NCBI RefSeq assembly: GCF_009765875.1
Contig: NZ_LMUP01000004.1
Coordinates: 1,386,337 to 1,450,336 of the forward strand
Source: Pedobacter sp. L105
GTDB lineage: Bacteria > Bacteroidota > Bacteroidia > Sphingobacteriales > Sphingobacteriaceae
Length of the DNA: 64,000 bases
Reading direction: 5' to 3'
The notes under the pieces are model-generated. The model had not been told where the DNA came from, did no database searches, and was given only the letters and a program-made list of their open reading frames with translations. Both the position numbers and the translations under genes were made by a program. Positions 55,512-63,133 of the stretch are shown piece after piece; position 1 is the first letter of the stretch, and every line of letters begins with the position of its first letter.

Positions 55512-58226
55512 TTACACTTCATCAATACTCTTTTCCAGTCGTCCTGGTGTTCCACTGGCGTTCCGGGGTGTTCCATCTTTCAGGCTTTCCACCTGTTTTT
55601 CAAGGTGCTGACGGATCTTCTCACGGATAGCCTGGTAGTTGTCCCAGTACGTTATTTTATAGCTAAAGCCACGGTTCGCATAACCGCCGGACTGCTGCAG
55701 GTATTCCAAAGCGGTCAGCTCGTTCACAAACCTGAACAGCTGGCTCTTGCTCAGCCCCAGCGCCTGGCGGATCTCCAGCAGCGTGAACGTTACCTTATGA
55801 TGGGAAGGGCTATACGTTTGCTCCAGGTAAGCTTTCAGCCGCTCAAAGAACTGCCTTAAGGAGCCGTCCAGCTCATCTACTTTCAGCACAATACTTTCAA
55901 ACAGGATATTCACCGCGATTTCAATATCGGCCAGCTCGGTGATCAGCCTGCCCCTGCCATCTTTTTTGCGCTGGTACTGGTGCAGGATCGTCACCATTTT
56001 CACAAAGCTTTGGAACAGGTCGTTCAAACGCCTGATCTTGTGGGCTTCTTCGGGCAGATGGATATGGCCTGCAAAGGGGTTTAACACAGCACAGGGTTGC
56101 AGGATCCGGACAAAGTTTTGAAGGCTTCCCCTGATCTGCTGCTCTTTTTTGCTGTCCACATCACCTGCGGCCTTTTCGTTCTGGTAGTGGATAATGCGCT
56201 TGGTCTGCTCCGCACTTTCATCTACAGCGATCAGAAAGACCCGTCCCATATTGTCCTCGTAGATTTCCCCGCGCGTGGTGCAGGCCATCGAGGCAATCGG
56301 CCCCTTAACGGTTTTCTGCCCGCTGGTAATTTGCCCGTTATCCAGTTTGATGCTGGTAGCCGAGGTTAGCTCACCGTTACTTTGCAGTTCCCGGAAGGCG
56401 AAGCCTGCCTCTTCGGGCAGCCCGTCAATATCTTCCAGGCAAAGCAGGCGGTTCACAAAGAAGTGCTCCGGGTAATTGTACAGCGCTTTATCACTGATCC
56501 GCGTCAGCCGGGTCACCTGTTCGGCAGGCATGCAGTCGCTGATCTGTTTCAGCAGGCGCGTCTTGCCACTGCCAGAGCTGCCCTGGATCAGGGCGTGAAG
56601 GGTATCCGGCATTTTATAGCTCAGGGCAATCAGGAAAAGGAACAGCCGGTTCTTTTCTTCCCCTACAATGCCCGCTTTGCCCAGCGCCTTGCTTAACCTT
56701 GCCATCAGGTTTTTGTCTTGCGCCAGCGCCTCGGCCTGCTGCCGCTCGGTGAGGGTTAAAGGGGTAACAGCCAGTGCATGGGGCACGGCCGATTCAATTT
56801 TTAACAGTTCATGGTCACGGTATTTTTCCAATAGATCAGTCAGTTTATAGAGGTCTGATTCCAGCTGATCCGCTCTTAGCCCCAGTTTTTCTGCCGACTC
56901 TTTGCTCACTTTCTCTACCTGTTTATCTTCGTAGAGGTCCAGTTTGGTGCGGCTCTTGCCGCTCCCGCATTCAATCACCAGGCTTACTTTCATACTGTCG
57001 GCCTGTTTGCTGATTCCGCCGGGAATATAGTAAAGGGCAAGCGGCGTCTGGTAACTGATTTTATGGGGATTATCGGTATTGAGATCCCCGGCAGCAAGCA
57101 GCTGCACCTTCCCCTGGGGTGCCGGTTTTTCTTTTTCAACTGAAGGCTCTTTTTCAATTGAAAGAAAAAGACCTTTCCGCTGCTCCAGCAGCCGGACAAA
57201 GATCCCATCTTCGTGGCCCTGTGCGGTTTCATTCACATCTTTACAGGGCAGTTCCAAAGCCGATAACAGCAGCCCGGGGAAAAGCACATGCAGTTCCCCG
57301 CTGTGTTTAACCTGGGCTGCTTTTCCAGCCGGGTCATTGTCAAAGGCAAAGATGATTTCTTCCAGTTCGGACAAAGCTTTGATCGCGTTCACAATTTCCT
57401 GGTTGAGCCCGTTAGTGCCGTAAGCGGCAATAACGGTGTAATTTCCCGTAATGTCCGGTAGCTGTAAAAGCGTAGCGGCATCAATAATGCTTTCGGTCAG
57501 GATCAGCTTTTTAGTCGCCGGATGGGGATAAGCAGGATAAAGGCCGCTCCGCTCTTTCAGGTAAAAGTGTTTGGCATTTTCAGTATCCAGGATGGAACGG
57601 AAGTACAGCCCCGCGATTTGGTTTTCCCTGTTTCTCAGCGCAAACACCATACAGCTTTTACCGAATACCCGGTAGGCTTTTTCCCTGGTCTTGCTCACCA
57701 GCCCTTCATCGTTCAATAAGCCACATTGAAGGCACTGTGCAATTAAAGTTTCCTCTTTGCGGGTACCGTGATGAAACTGGCCGGCATTATACCCGATCTC
57801 CAGTTTACTAAAGTTCAGCTTTCTGCTGCTGATATATTCCTGGGCAGGTTTGGAGTTGTGTACCGCGTTCTTAAAGTAGCTGAACATCTTTTGCAGGAAA
57901 GCTTCCCTGGTCATGCCGGCAGGCTGCCCCTCTCCACTGATCAGGGCTGTACACCGCTTGATCGCTTCGTGTTTACTCAGGTTTTCTTTGTGCATCATAA
58001 AGTCTACCACGTCCATGCTTTTGCCATGGGTTTTACAGTTCGAGGAAAAGCAGTAGCAGGTCTGCGTTTTGTAGTACACCTGCATACTCGGGGTTTTGTC
58101 TTCATGGAAGGGACAATGCAGCCGAAGGTTTTTGTCAGGTTTCAGGTGGTAGTAACCCAGTACCTGTGCTAAGGGGAGCTGCTGTTTGATTTCAGGGATT
58201 TCCATAGACTGTAAAAAAGTTTTCAT
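55512..58226 (-). CDS. Mobile-element primase-helicase (CHC2 zinc finger, TOPRIM, P-loop ATPase, wHTH)
   Basis: 904 aa. Order of parts: CHC2 zinc finger (LHCPFHEDKTPSMQV...CYCFSSNC, residues about 38-66), TOPRIM (LILTESIIDAATLL and EEIIFAFDNDPAGKAA, about 245-310), a variable middle part, an ATPase with Walker A IQGSSGSGKTRLLKQI and Walker B LLCLEDIDG (about 545-620), and a winged helix near the end (LGLSKSQLFRFVNELTALEYL). Likely replicates the element or primes single-stranded DNA. GC content is visibly higher than in flanking cassettes, a sign of transfer. Forms a unit with the two recombinases downstream. Confidence 0.9.
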   Translation of the reverse strand: MKTFLQSMEIPEIKQQLPLAQVLGYYHLKPDKNLRLHCPFHEDKTPSMQVYYKTQTCYCFSSNCKTHGKSMDVVDFMMHKENLSKHEAIKRCTALISGEGQPAGMTREAFLQKMFSYFKNAVHNSKPAQEYISSRKLNFSKLEIGYNAGQFHHGTRKEETLIAQCLQCGLLNDEGLVSKTREKAYRVFGKSCMVFALRNRENQIAGLYFRSILDTENAKHFYLKERSGLYPAYPHPATKKLILTESIIDAATLLQLPDITGNYTVIAAYGTNGLNQEIVNAIKALSELEEIIFAFDNDPAGKAAQVKHSGELHVLFPGLLLSALELPCKDVNETAQGHEDGIFVRLLEQRKGLFLSIEKEPSVEKEKPAPQGKVQLLAAGDLNTDNPHKISYQTPLALYYIPGGISKQADSMKVSLVIECGSGKSRTKLDLYEDKQVEKVSKESAEKLGLRADQLESDLYKLTDLLEKYRDHELLKIESAVPHALAVTPLTLTERQQAEALAQDKNLMARLSKALGKAGIVGEEKNRLFLFLIALSYKMPDTLHALIQGSSGSGKTRLLKQISDCMPAEQVTRLTRISDKALYNYPEHFFVNRLLCLEDIDGLPEEAGFAFRELQSNGELTSATSIKLDNGQITSGQKTVKGPIASMACTTRGEIYEDNMGRVFLIAVDESAEQTKRIIHYQNEKAAGDVDSKKEQQIRGSLQNFVRILQPCAVLNPFAGHIHLPEEAHKIRRLNDLFQSFVKMVTILHQYQRKKDGRGRLITELADIEIAVNILFESIVLKVDELDGSLRQFFERLKAYLEQTYSPSHHKVTFTLLEIRQALGLSKSQLFRFVNELTALEYLQQSGGYANRGFSYKITYWDNYQAIREKIRQHLEKQVESLKDGTPRNASGTPGRLEKSIDEV

Positions 58227-58282
58227 GACTTATCAGTCACAAATCTAAAAGATATATCATAAACTTACAAGACCTATCATCC

Positions 58283-58313
58283 TTTGATATGCTATTTATA
58301 TCACTTATTTTTG
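58283..58313 (+). promoter_or_regulatory. Promoter with embedded palindromic operator for the XRE gene
   Basis: TTTG (58283-58286), 19-nt spacer, TATTTTTG (58306-58313): a textbook Bacteroidota promoter. The spacer holds TGATAT-N7-ATATCA (58285-58303), a dyad well placed for repressor binding. It is in the divergent region between the primase and the XRE gene and may control both. Confidence 0.65.
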
Positions 58314-58354
58314 CACATACCAACAATTACATAGCAGTTTAACTACTTTTCAGT

Positions 58355-58687
58355 ATGACTTTAGGACAGCAGATTACCGTTTTACGCAAGAAAAAGAAGC
58401 TTTCTCAGGGTGAGATGGGCAAACTCGTGGAAACATCCGGTGATATTATCGGCCGTTATGAACGCGACGAGGTAAAGCCTTCTATTGAAGTGGTCATCCG
58501 AATGGCAGATGCCCTGCAGGTATCCCTGGATTTCTTAGTCGGCAAGACGGACCTGGAACTGGACAGCGCCACTTTGAACCGCATGCGTGAGGTGGAAAAG
58601 CTTCCGGAACAGGAAAAGCAGCAGGTGCTTTTGGTCCTGGATGCACTGATCAGGGATTTTAAAGCCAGACGAACATACGCAGGATAA
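58355..58687 (+). CDS. XRE-family transcriptional regulator of the element
   Basis: 110 aa. N-terminal helix-turn-helix (LGQQITVLRKKKKLSQGEMGKLVETSGDIIGRYERDEVKPSIEVVIRMADAL, in pieces) and a C-terminal helical dimer part (LPEQEKQQVLLVLDALIRDFKAR). Probably a repressor controlling itself and the divergent primase operon. Paralogous in plan to the XRE gene at 59594 but clearly different in sequence (for example GDIIGRYER versus RVMIGKYER). Confidence 0.9.
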   Translation: MTLGQQITVLRKKKKLSQGEMGKLVETSGDIIGRYERDEVKPSIEVVIRMADALQVSLDFLVGKTDLELDSATLNRMREVEKLPEQEKQQVLLVLDALIRDFKARRTYAG

Positions 58688-59238
58688 AGTTTTTTATAGC
58701 TGCCAATGCACATTGCCCCCTCCAGGGATGGAACGAGCTTTGGTAATGGAGAGGATTGAGCGGCTCTTTCTATCCCTGAGAGGTTGGGCGGGAGCACTGC
58801 CCCGGTTTCAAAGGATGAACACAGTTTCCCCGACCAGTCTTGCACTGCCACCATCAATTAACAATACCATGCTGCCGCAGGCTGTGCCGCTGACCGACTG
58901 GAAGGAGACGGCAGAGCGTAGGCCGGGGTCAGCCGAGCGGCTATTTAACATAATACTATTATCATACCAGCTTTGGTACCGTGGGGGCCTTCGAGCGGCT
59001 GTGCTGATAATTCGTATTATGTTATTTAGCATGGGGCCGGTTCTTCTCCGGAAGCAAAGGCCAAAGGGAAGGGCAGAAAAACACAGAGGGAAGCCCGTTT
59101 CGGGCTGGCTGGGTTTTTCTGCCCTGAAGGTTGTGCAGTGGGGATCATCATCTTGCAGGTCATGCAATAGCAAAGGTCACGCTGTAGCCTGCCCTCCATG
59201 AGTAAGCTTCAGCGTGACCTTTAACCGTTCCAGATCAG
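58688..59238. other. Strongly structured, GC-rich non-coding region of the element
   Basis: 551 bp without a convincing gene. It holds AGCCGAGCGGCT (58931-58942), an inverted repeat TAACATAATAC (58946-58956)/GTATTATGTTA (59014-59024) enclosing TACCAGCTTTGGTA, a two-part hairpin with outer arms 59071-59082 and 59113-59124 and inner arms AGCCCG/CGGGCT, and a terminator at 59172-59222. Such a concentration suggests a cis site of the element (replication origin, transfer origin or structured RNA); none is proven. Long frames on both strands here look incidental. Confidence 0.6.
59172..59222. terminator. 13-bp stem terminator
   Basis: AAAGGTCACGCTG (59172-59184) pairs with 59210-59222, loop 25 nt, ending in TTT. 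Lies 16 bp past the stop of the minus-strand SymE-like gene, so it can end that transcript and anything read rightwards through the structured region. Confidence 0.6.
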
Positions 59239-59454
59239 CTAACAATCAGAAGGGTCACTGTACAGCACTTTGTACTTATTTTCTCCTGCTCTAATGATCA
59301 GCTTCCCTTTGCTTTGAGTGATCTCTACTGTCCTGCCAATATCAAAGCCTAGCTTATCCAACCACAGCCCTGATAACTGGAGTGTAGGGACGCGTGTCTC
59401 ACCATTATACTTCGCGCATAATGTAAGTGATCTTATGTTTTTATTATTAGCCAT
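59239..59454 (-). CDS. SymE-like toxin
   Basis: 71 aa from the ATG at 59452-59454 (MANNKNIRSLTLCAKYNGET). The frame is open 28 codons further, but that part is AT-rich intergenic DNA. The body (VPTLQLSGLWLDKLGFDIGRTVEITQSKGKLIIR, in pieces) matches the SymE family: LxLxGxWLxxxGFxxGxxVxVxxxxGxLxI, an AbrB-like fold found as toxin of a type I system with antisense RNA SymR. Divergent from the XRE gene at 59594, which may control it. An antisense RNA was not identified. Confidence 0.82.
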   Translation of the reverse strand: MANNKNIRSLTLCAKYNGETRVPTLQLSGLWLDKLGFDIGRTVEITQSKGKLIIRAGENKYKVLYSDPSDC

Positions 59455-59593
59455 ATAAAAAATATTATTGATAAACTTGTGAAACAAATGTACCATACCT
59501 TTTTCATTTATACAAGTAATGCCTATTTCTTTTGGCAAATGAGTTTAACTATTTTTGTCGCTATAATGCCAGATTATATTACTTTAGATATAT

Positions 59594-59935
59594 ATGGTTA
59601 ACATTGGAGAACGTATTACACAACTGAGGAAGGCTAAAAACTGGTCTCAGGATGAACTAGCCAAAGAAATCAGTTCATCCAGGGTAATGATTGGCAAATA
59701 TGAAAGGGAAGACAATTCTCCTTCAATCGAAGTGATCGTTAAGCTGGCAAAAGCATTTCAGGTCTCGGTAGATTATTTACTGGGAGAAGGACCGAATGCT
59801 TCTTATGATAAAGATATGATCCAACGCCTTGATGAACTGGAAACACTGCCCGAAGATGAGAAGCAGCGCATTTTCCATTATATGGATCTCATCATCCGAG
59901 ACTATAAAACAAAGAAAACTTATAATCCTAAATAA
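59594..59935 (+). CDS. XRE-family transcriptional regulator, intact copy
   Basis: 113 aa: helix-turn-helix (NIGERITQLRKAKNWSQDEL, SSRVMIGKYEREDNSPSIEV) and a short C-terminal helix region (LPEDEKQRIFHYMDLIIRDYKTKKTY). A TATTTTTG box at 59550-59557 is the likely -7 element. Divergent from the SymE-like gene. It is the parent type of the degenerate copy at 51911-52215; the C-terminal fragment at 61272-61445 is a more distant relative. Terminator at 59936-59969. Confidence 0.9.
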   Translation: MVNIGERITQLRKAKNWSQDELAKEISSSRVMIGKYEREDNSPSIEVIVKLAKAFQVSVDYLLGEGPNASYDKDMIQRLDELETLPEDEKQRIFHYMDLIIRDYKTKKTYNPK

Positions 59936-59969
59936 GAAAGAGGCTGTATCACGATTACAGCCTCTTTTC
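59936..59969. terminator. Intrinsic terminator between convergent XRE and EF-Tu-like genes
   Basis: GAAAGAGGCTGTA (59936-59948) pairs with 59956-59968 (one extra base pair to 59969 possible), 7-nt loop, T-run on the right and A-run on the left, so usable both ways. Confidence 0.8.
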
Positions 59970-59994
59970 TATTATTATCCGTAGCTCTTATAAA

Positions 59995-60279
59995 CTATTC
60001 TAATATTTCCACTACTTCACCTTCACCCAATAGAGTATGCCCCTCATCAAATGTAAACTTGGTTCCTTTTCTGAAATTAGTCCCTAGATACTGTTTATTT
60101 AAAAAAACAATTTCAACCTCTGCTTCATCTCCTGGGAATAAGTTCCCCCTATCTAATAATTGTATTTTTCCAGATGTTTTCATTTCATGAATAAAATTAA
60201 ACATAGGCCTATAACCACTCGCAAATGGAGTTTTACGTCCTGCGTGGTATAATTTTATTTTTGCTCTTATCTTAATCAT
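59995..60279 (-). CDS. Stand-alone EF-Tu domain III-like protein, putative immunity factor
   Basis: 94 aa. The whole protein aligns by eye with the third domain of elongation factor Tu: GRKTPFASGYRPMFNF against GRHTPFFKGYRPQFYF in E. coli EF-Tu, then LFPGDEAEVEIVFL against MVMPGDNIKMVVTLI, and FTFDEGHTLLGEGEVVEIL against FAIREGGRTVGAGVVAKVL. There is no GTPase domain. It starts 6 bp after the stop of an RHS cassette with an ART-like tip, exactly where the immunity gene is expected. It may protect by mimicking the toxin's target, or may simply bind the toxin; both are inference. Confidence 0.78.
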   Translation of the reverse strand: MIKIRAKIKLYHAGRKTPFASGYRPMFNFIHEMKTSGKIQLLDRGNLFPGDEAEVEIVFLNKQYLGTNFRKGTKFTFDEGHTLLGEGEVVEILE

Positions 60280-60285
60280 ACTTCT

Positions 60286-61137
60286 TTATAATGAACTAAA
60301 GTTAAGCGGTGTTCCTTGAAGAAACTGTAACTGATTAGATGGAATTGAGATAGCATTCATCCCGTCCGCCCCAAATCTATACGCACCACCCATTACGGTA
60401 TTAGGAACCCTTACTTTTATTATTGTATTTGGAATACCATCAAACATAAAGTTAGCCCTACCAAACTGAGAAGCTTCTTGAATGGTTGGAGCAAATAGCT
60501 TTCCTGTTTCATATCCTCCAGGTTGTGTTCTAAAACCAAATTGTGCTATATCTTCAAGCTCCGCTTGGGATACAGCTCTAAAAACTGTAGTGTATCCACC
60601 CTCAGCAGCTAAGGCTATTCCAGTCCTTGTTACACTAATAATTCCACCCGCCATAATGTCGGCCAACCAATTTGCATCTTGCAAACCTACGACTCTGCCT
60701 CTATGAGAGAATGGATTTATTTCATTATGAGCAATATACCTTTCATGAAAAACAGAGTTTACCTCTCCCTGTAAACTGTTCGGGTATCCCATAAACAATC
60801 CACCTGACCTATTTCTATAATTACTCTGAACCTCACTTTCAACACTACTATAAGCAGCCTCTGCCTGTGACGAACCTCTTGTAGTTGTAATTGTAACTCC
60901 ATTCAAAGCTATATTATCACCTGAAGTATTGAAATTATGCCAAACTGAAGGAGTAACATTATTAACAGGCACGGTATCTAATCCAAGTGGATCAATCGTA
61001 TTAATTGGATTATTTAAAACATAATTATAGGGCGTGACTGAAAAATGGTTTTCAGCTAAACGATCCACCACATTCCACCTTGCTATTACCGGATCATAAA
61101 ACCTAGCCCCGTAATCATACTGCCTTATGCAACTTTT
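60286..61137 (-). CDS. Orphan RHS C-terminal cassette with ADP-ribosyltransferase-like tip, truncated core
   Basis: Open frame of 283 codons from just after a TAA at 61138-61140; no ATG precedes the core and the first GTG (61069-61071) lies inside it. The core begins abruptly [20 protein letters not shown], lacking the usual [13 protein letters not shown] part, then [12 protein letters not shown]. The tip (last about 110 residues) reads [40 protein letters not shown] and [14 protein letters not shown], with an R-then-aromatic/Ser-Thr layout like ART/RES-type NAD-using toxins. The lack of a start suggests a silent cassette. EF-Tu-like gene follows after 6 bp. Confidence 0.72.
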   Translation of the reverse strand, partial: KSCIRQYDYGARFYDPVIARWNVVDRLAENHFSVTPYNYVLNNPINTIDPLGLDTVPVNNVTPSVWHNFNTSGDNIALNGVTITTTRGSSQAEAAYSSVESEVQSNYRNRSGGLFMGYPNSLQGEVNSVFHERYIAHNEINPFSHRGRVVGLQDANWLADIMAGGIISVTRTGIALAAEGGYTTVFRAVSQAELEDIAQFGFRTQPGGYETGKLFAPTIQEASQFGRANFMFDGIPNTIIKVRVPNTVMGGAYRFGADGMNAISIPSNQLQFLQGTPLNFSSL

Positions 61138-61271
61138 TTAAGGTTTGCCAGATTTCCTGACTGCACTTTTTAGGTGCTATAAAGAACGCTTTTCTCAAAG
61201 ATATAGGCTTTGTTTTTTTTCACCAAACTTGAGCCTTTTTTATTTATTTTCTCATTATTGGTCGCGGATCT

Positions 61272-61445
61272 ATGAACGTAACACTGGACTATCTGGCAAG
61301 GGGAAGCGATAAGGCAAACTTTGACAAGCAGACCCTAAAGCTCATTCATGAGATCGAAGAACTCGAACCCGCAGTAAAAGATAAACTCTATTTTCTGGCC
61401 AACGCCATCATTAGGGACGCCAAAACAGGTAAAGCATACTCTTAA
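61272..61445 (+). pseudogene. C-terminal fragment of an XRE regulator
   Basis: Reads MNVTLDYLARGSDKANFDKQ and ends FLANAIIRDAKTGKAYS. This matches the part after the helix-turn-helix in XRE regulators of this kind (compare VSVDYLLGEG and MDLIIRDYKTKKTY in the gene at 59594). The DNA-binding half is missing. Its stop codon lies within the 66-bp palindrome. Confidence 0.75.
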
Positions 61446-61498
61446 TAACCAAGAAAAGCCAGGCATGCCTGGCTTTTCTTGGTTATTAAGAGTATGCT
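61433..61498. repeat. 66-bp perfect palindrome
   Basis: The 33 bases 61433-61465 are the exact reverse complement of 61466-61498 with no loop; centre GGCATGCC. It contains the same AAGAAAAGCCA core as the hairpin at 52207-52252. Probably a two-way terminator between the XRE fragment and the immunity gene. Confidence 0.93.
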
Positions 61499-61506
61499 AA
61501 GTAACA

Positions 61507-61941
61507 TTAAAGCACATGAACACCTAATGTTTCAAACACTTCAAGATGTATATAGATTAGTAATATAAACGTTAAAACACTAACAATTTTAACCCAAGCA
61601 ACAGACATTTTATCTTGATAAACACCTATAAGTATCATAATGAAGCAGGGTATTAATCCGATAAAGAGTAACGTATGTATCCAGCCAATACCTTCCATAT
61701 CATGAATGCCTCCTGCATAAAGCTTAGTACCAATATCATTTAGCCCTATAAAAAGATAAGAGAGGAATAGTTTTGCAAAAATATTGAAATCAACATTTGT
61801 AAACACAATTAATCCAGTCATTACCGATATTACCACAGGAGTAGCCAAGATTCCAGCTGGTGGCAAGAAATGACCTATAATGATGCTTATTAATAATATC
61901 AATATTAATAAGCCAATGAGGGTTGTCTTTTGTAATTTCAT
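61507..61941 (-). CDS. Putative membrane immunity protein for the papain-like RHS tip
   Basis: 144 aa with four or five membrane helices (IGLLILILLISIIIGHF, ILATPVVISVMTGLIVFT, LFLSYLFIGLNDIG, WIHTLLFIGLIPCFIMILIGV, VKIVSVLTFILLIYIHL) and almost no soluble part. It starts 6 bp after the stop of the RHS cassette at 61948 and shares its transcript. No known family recognised. A membrane immunity protein implies that the cognate toxin acts at or near the inner membrane or periplasm (inference). Confidence 0.68.
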   Translation of the reverse strand: MKLQKTTLIGLLILILLISIIIGHFLPPAGILATPVVISVMTGLIVFTNVDFNIFAKLFLSYLFIGLNDIGTKLYAGGIHDMEGIGWIHTLLFIGLIPCFIMILIGVYQDKMSVAWVKIVSVLTFILLIYIHLEVFETLGVHVL

Positions 61942-61947
61942 TTCTGC

Positions 61948-62814
61948 TTATTTATCAGTTAAAGTTGTATGAGTAACTTCTTTGGGATCAACCGATACCG
62001 TCCCAGTTCTTTTATTCGGTTCTGGTAAAAAAATAAATAACACACCTCCTGGGTTATTTTCTATTATACGATCAAATCTGAGATTAGGAAGTGGGGTTAA
62101 ATAATTTCTACTATCTTGATTTGGTGACCTATAAAATATAGATGTACCTGGGTTTAAGCCACCTGCCCTTGCCGCATCAGAAGCTACATCTATGCAGCTT
62201 TTTTCTAAAACATTATAGTCACTTAATACAGATTCCTTCGCTGCTGCTTCCATCTTTTTATCTGTTGCTTCATCTGTTTTGATATCATATGCTTTTGCAT
62301 AAGAACCTTCTTTCTTGTTTTCCTTACTCGCCATAAATTCATTCAAAGAAGCATATATTTTAGTACCGGCTTGTGGATTGTCATTAGAACGACCGTAGGC
62401 ACGATAGTGATCCGTTGTACCATTCTTCGAATAATACCTATACCCTGTCTGTTCATTTCCAATTAGAACTGCAGCATGTCCTAATCCCCCAACATGATCA
62501 GGGGCACTAAGAACTATAAGATCTCTACCATCGGGATCAATCGAGGTTATTGGATTATTATTGACGTAACTGTACGGTGAGATTGATAAATAACTTGTTG
62601 CATGTGGATCTATCGTACTGAAACGCCCAATCACCGGATCGTAGAATCTAGCTCCGTAATCATACTGTCCTAATTCATCCTGTATTTCCTTTCCATTGTA
62701 CAAATACCTATTTCCTACTGCATCACTTTTCCAGGCTATTTCAATATCCAACAAACATTTTATTATGTTGTAATCGAATTTAGTGCTTGGGTTTCTTTTA
62801 TAAAATGCCCCCAT
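61948..62814 (-). CDS. Orphan RHS C-terminal cassette with papain/NlpC-like tip
   Basis: 288 aa from the ATG at 62812-62814. About 35 non-RHS residues ([20 protein letters not shown]...) lead into the core [36 protein letters not shown] and [14 protein letters not shown]. The tip has [20 protein letters not shown] with a His, a spacer, and [15 protein letters not shown] with a Cys; His-before-Cys order fits circularly permuted NlpC/P60-like cysteine hydrolases that cut peptidoglycan or amides. No export part. Membrane immunity gene follows after 6 bp. Confidence 0.8.
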   Translation of the reverse strand: MGAFYKRNPSTKFDYNIIKCLLDIEIAWKSDAVGNRYLYNGKEIQDELGQYDYGARFYDPVIGRFSTIDPHATSYLSISPYSYVNNNPITSIDPDGRDLIVLSAPDHVGGLGHAAVLIGNEQTGYRYYSKNGTTDHYRAYGRSNDNPQAGTKIYASLNEFMASKENKKEGSYAKAYDIKTDEATDKKMEAAAKESVLSDYNVLEKSCIDVASDAARAGGLNPGTSIFYRSPNQDSRNYLTPLPNLRFDRIIENNPGGVLFIFLPEPNKRTGTVSVDPKEVTHTTLTDK

Positions 62815-62841
62815 AAAGTTTCTAATTTTTTGGGGGCATTT
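62802..62841 (-). terminator. Hairpin terminator overlapping the start of the next cassette
   Basis: AAATGCCCCC (62803-62812) pairs with 62832-62841, loop 19 nt, with A/T flanks. It lies 40 bp past the stop of the DUF7336-like gene, and its distal arm contains the ATG of the cassette at 61948-62814, so expression of that cassette from upstream would be low. Confidence 0.7.
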
Positions 62842-62880
62842 ACAGCACCGGGCTTTTATTATTTAAGGGTTATATGTTTT

Positions 62881-63105
62881 CTAAGTAACAGTTGCAAACC
62901 CCGAAGTCCATTCATCCTTATCAAGCTCATTACAAGAAATTTCAAAGCCTTCTAGGTGATCTTTAAAGCCTTGTAATTGCCCTGTGCGAGATTGCGCCTC
63001 TTCTGCATTTTCTTTTGAAGTATAAACACCTATTAGTTTAATATCTTCACCATCCAAAAGAGCCTCATCTGAATGGGTATGCCATAGTAAATAAACAAAT
63101 TTCAT
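62881..63105 (-). CDS. DUF7336-like small immunity protein
   Basis: 74 aa from the ATG at 63103-63105 (MKFVYLLWHTHSDEALLDGE). The pattern VYLLWH.H...DGEDIKLIGVYTSKENAEEA, LQGFKDHLEGFEIS, and LDKDEWTSGF is that of small proteins (DUF7336) found after RHS and other polymorphic toxins; I am fairly sure of the family by memory. It begins 28 bp after the stop of the cassette at 63134. Upstream open codons belong to the RHS overlap and were left out. Confidence 0.78.
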   Translation of the reverse strand: MKFVYLLWHTHSDEALLDGEDIKLIGVYTSKENAEEAQSRTGQLQGFKDHLEGFEISCNELDKDEWTSGFATVT

Positions 63106-63133
63106 ATAGTATATTATTGATTTATTAAATAGA

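Noticed and set aside
53618..57169. Short match between the recombinase-proximal gap (GTTGAAGGCTCTTT, minus strand near 53618-53650) and the primase gene (CTGAAGGCTCTTTT, near 57137)
   Set aside because: Only about 12 bases match in A/T- and T-rich context; too short to call an attachment site pair.
55485..57423. Several plus-strand frames of 60-134 codons opposite the primase gene
   Set aside because: Shadows of a GC-rich coding region; none shows a start region or a family pattern.
58713..59201. A 162-codon plus-strand frame and a 121-codon minus-strand frame over the structured region
   Set aside because: Both overlap each other and several hairpins, have no recognisable family, and have odd composition; the folding signals explain the region better.
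53593..59238. Transposon with terminal inverted repeats around the recombinase-primase unit
   Set aside because: No matching inverted ends or target duplication could be found; boundaries remain unknown.
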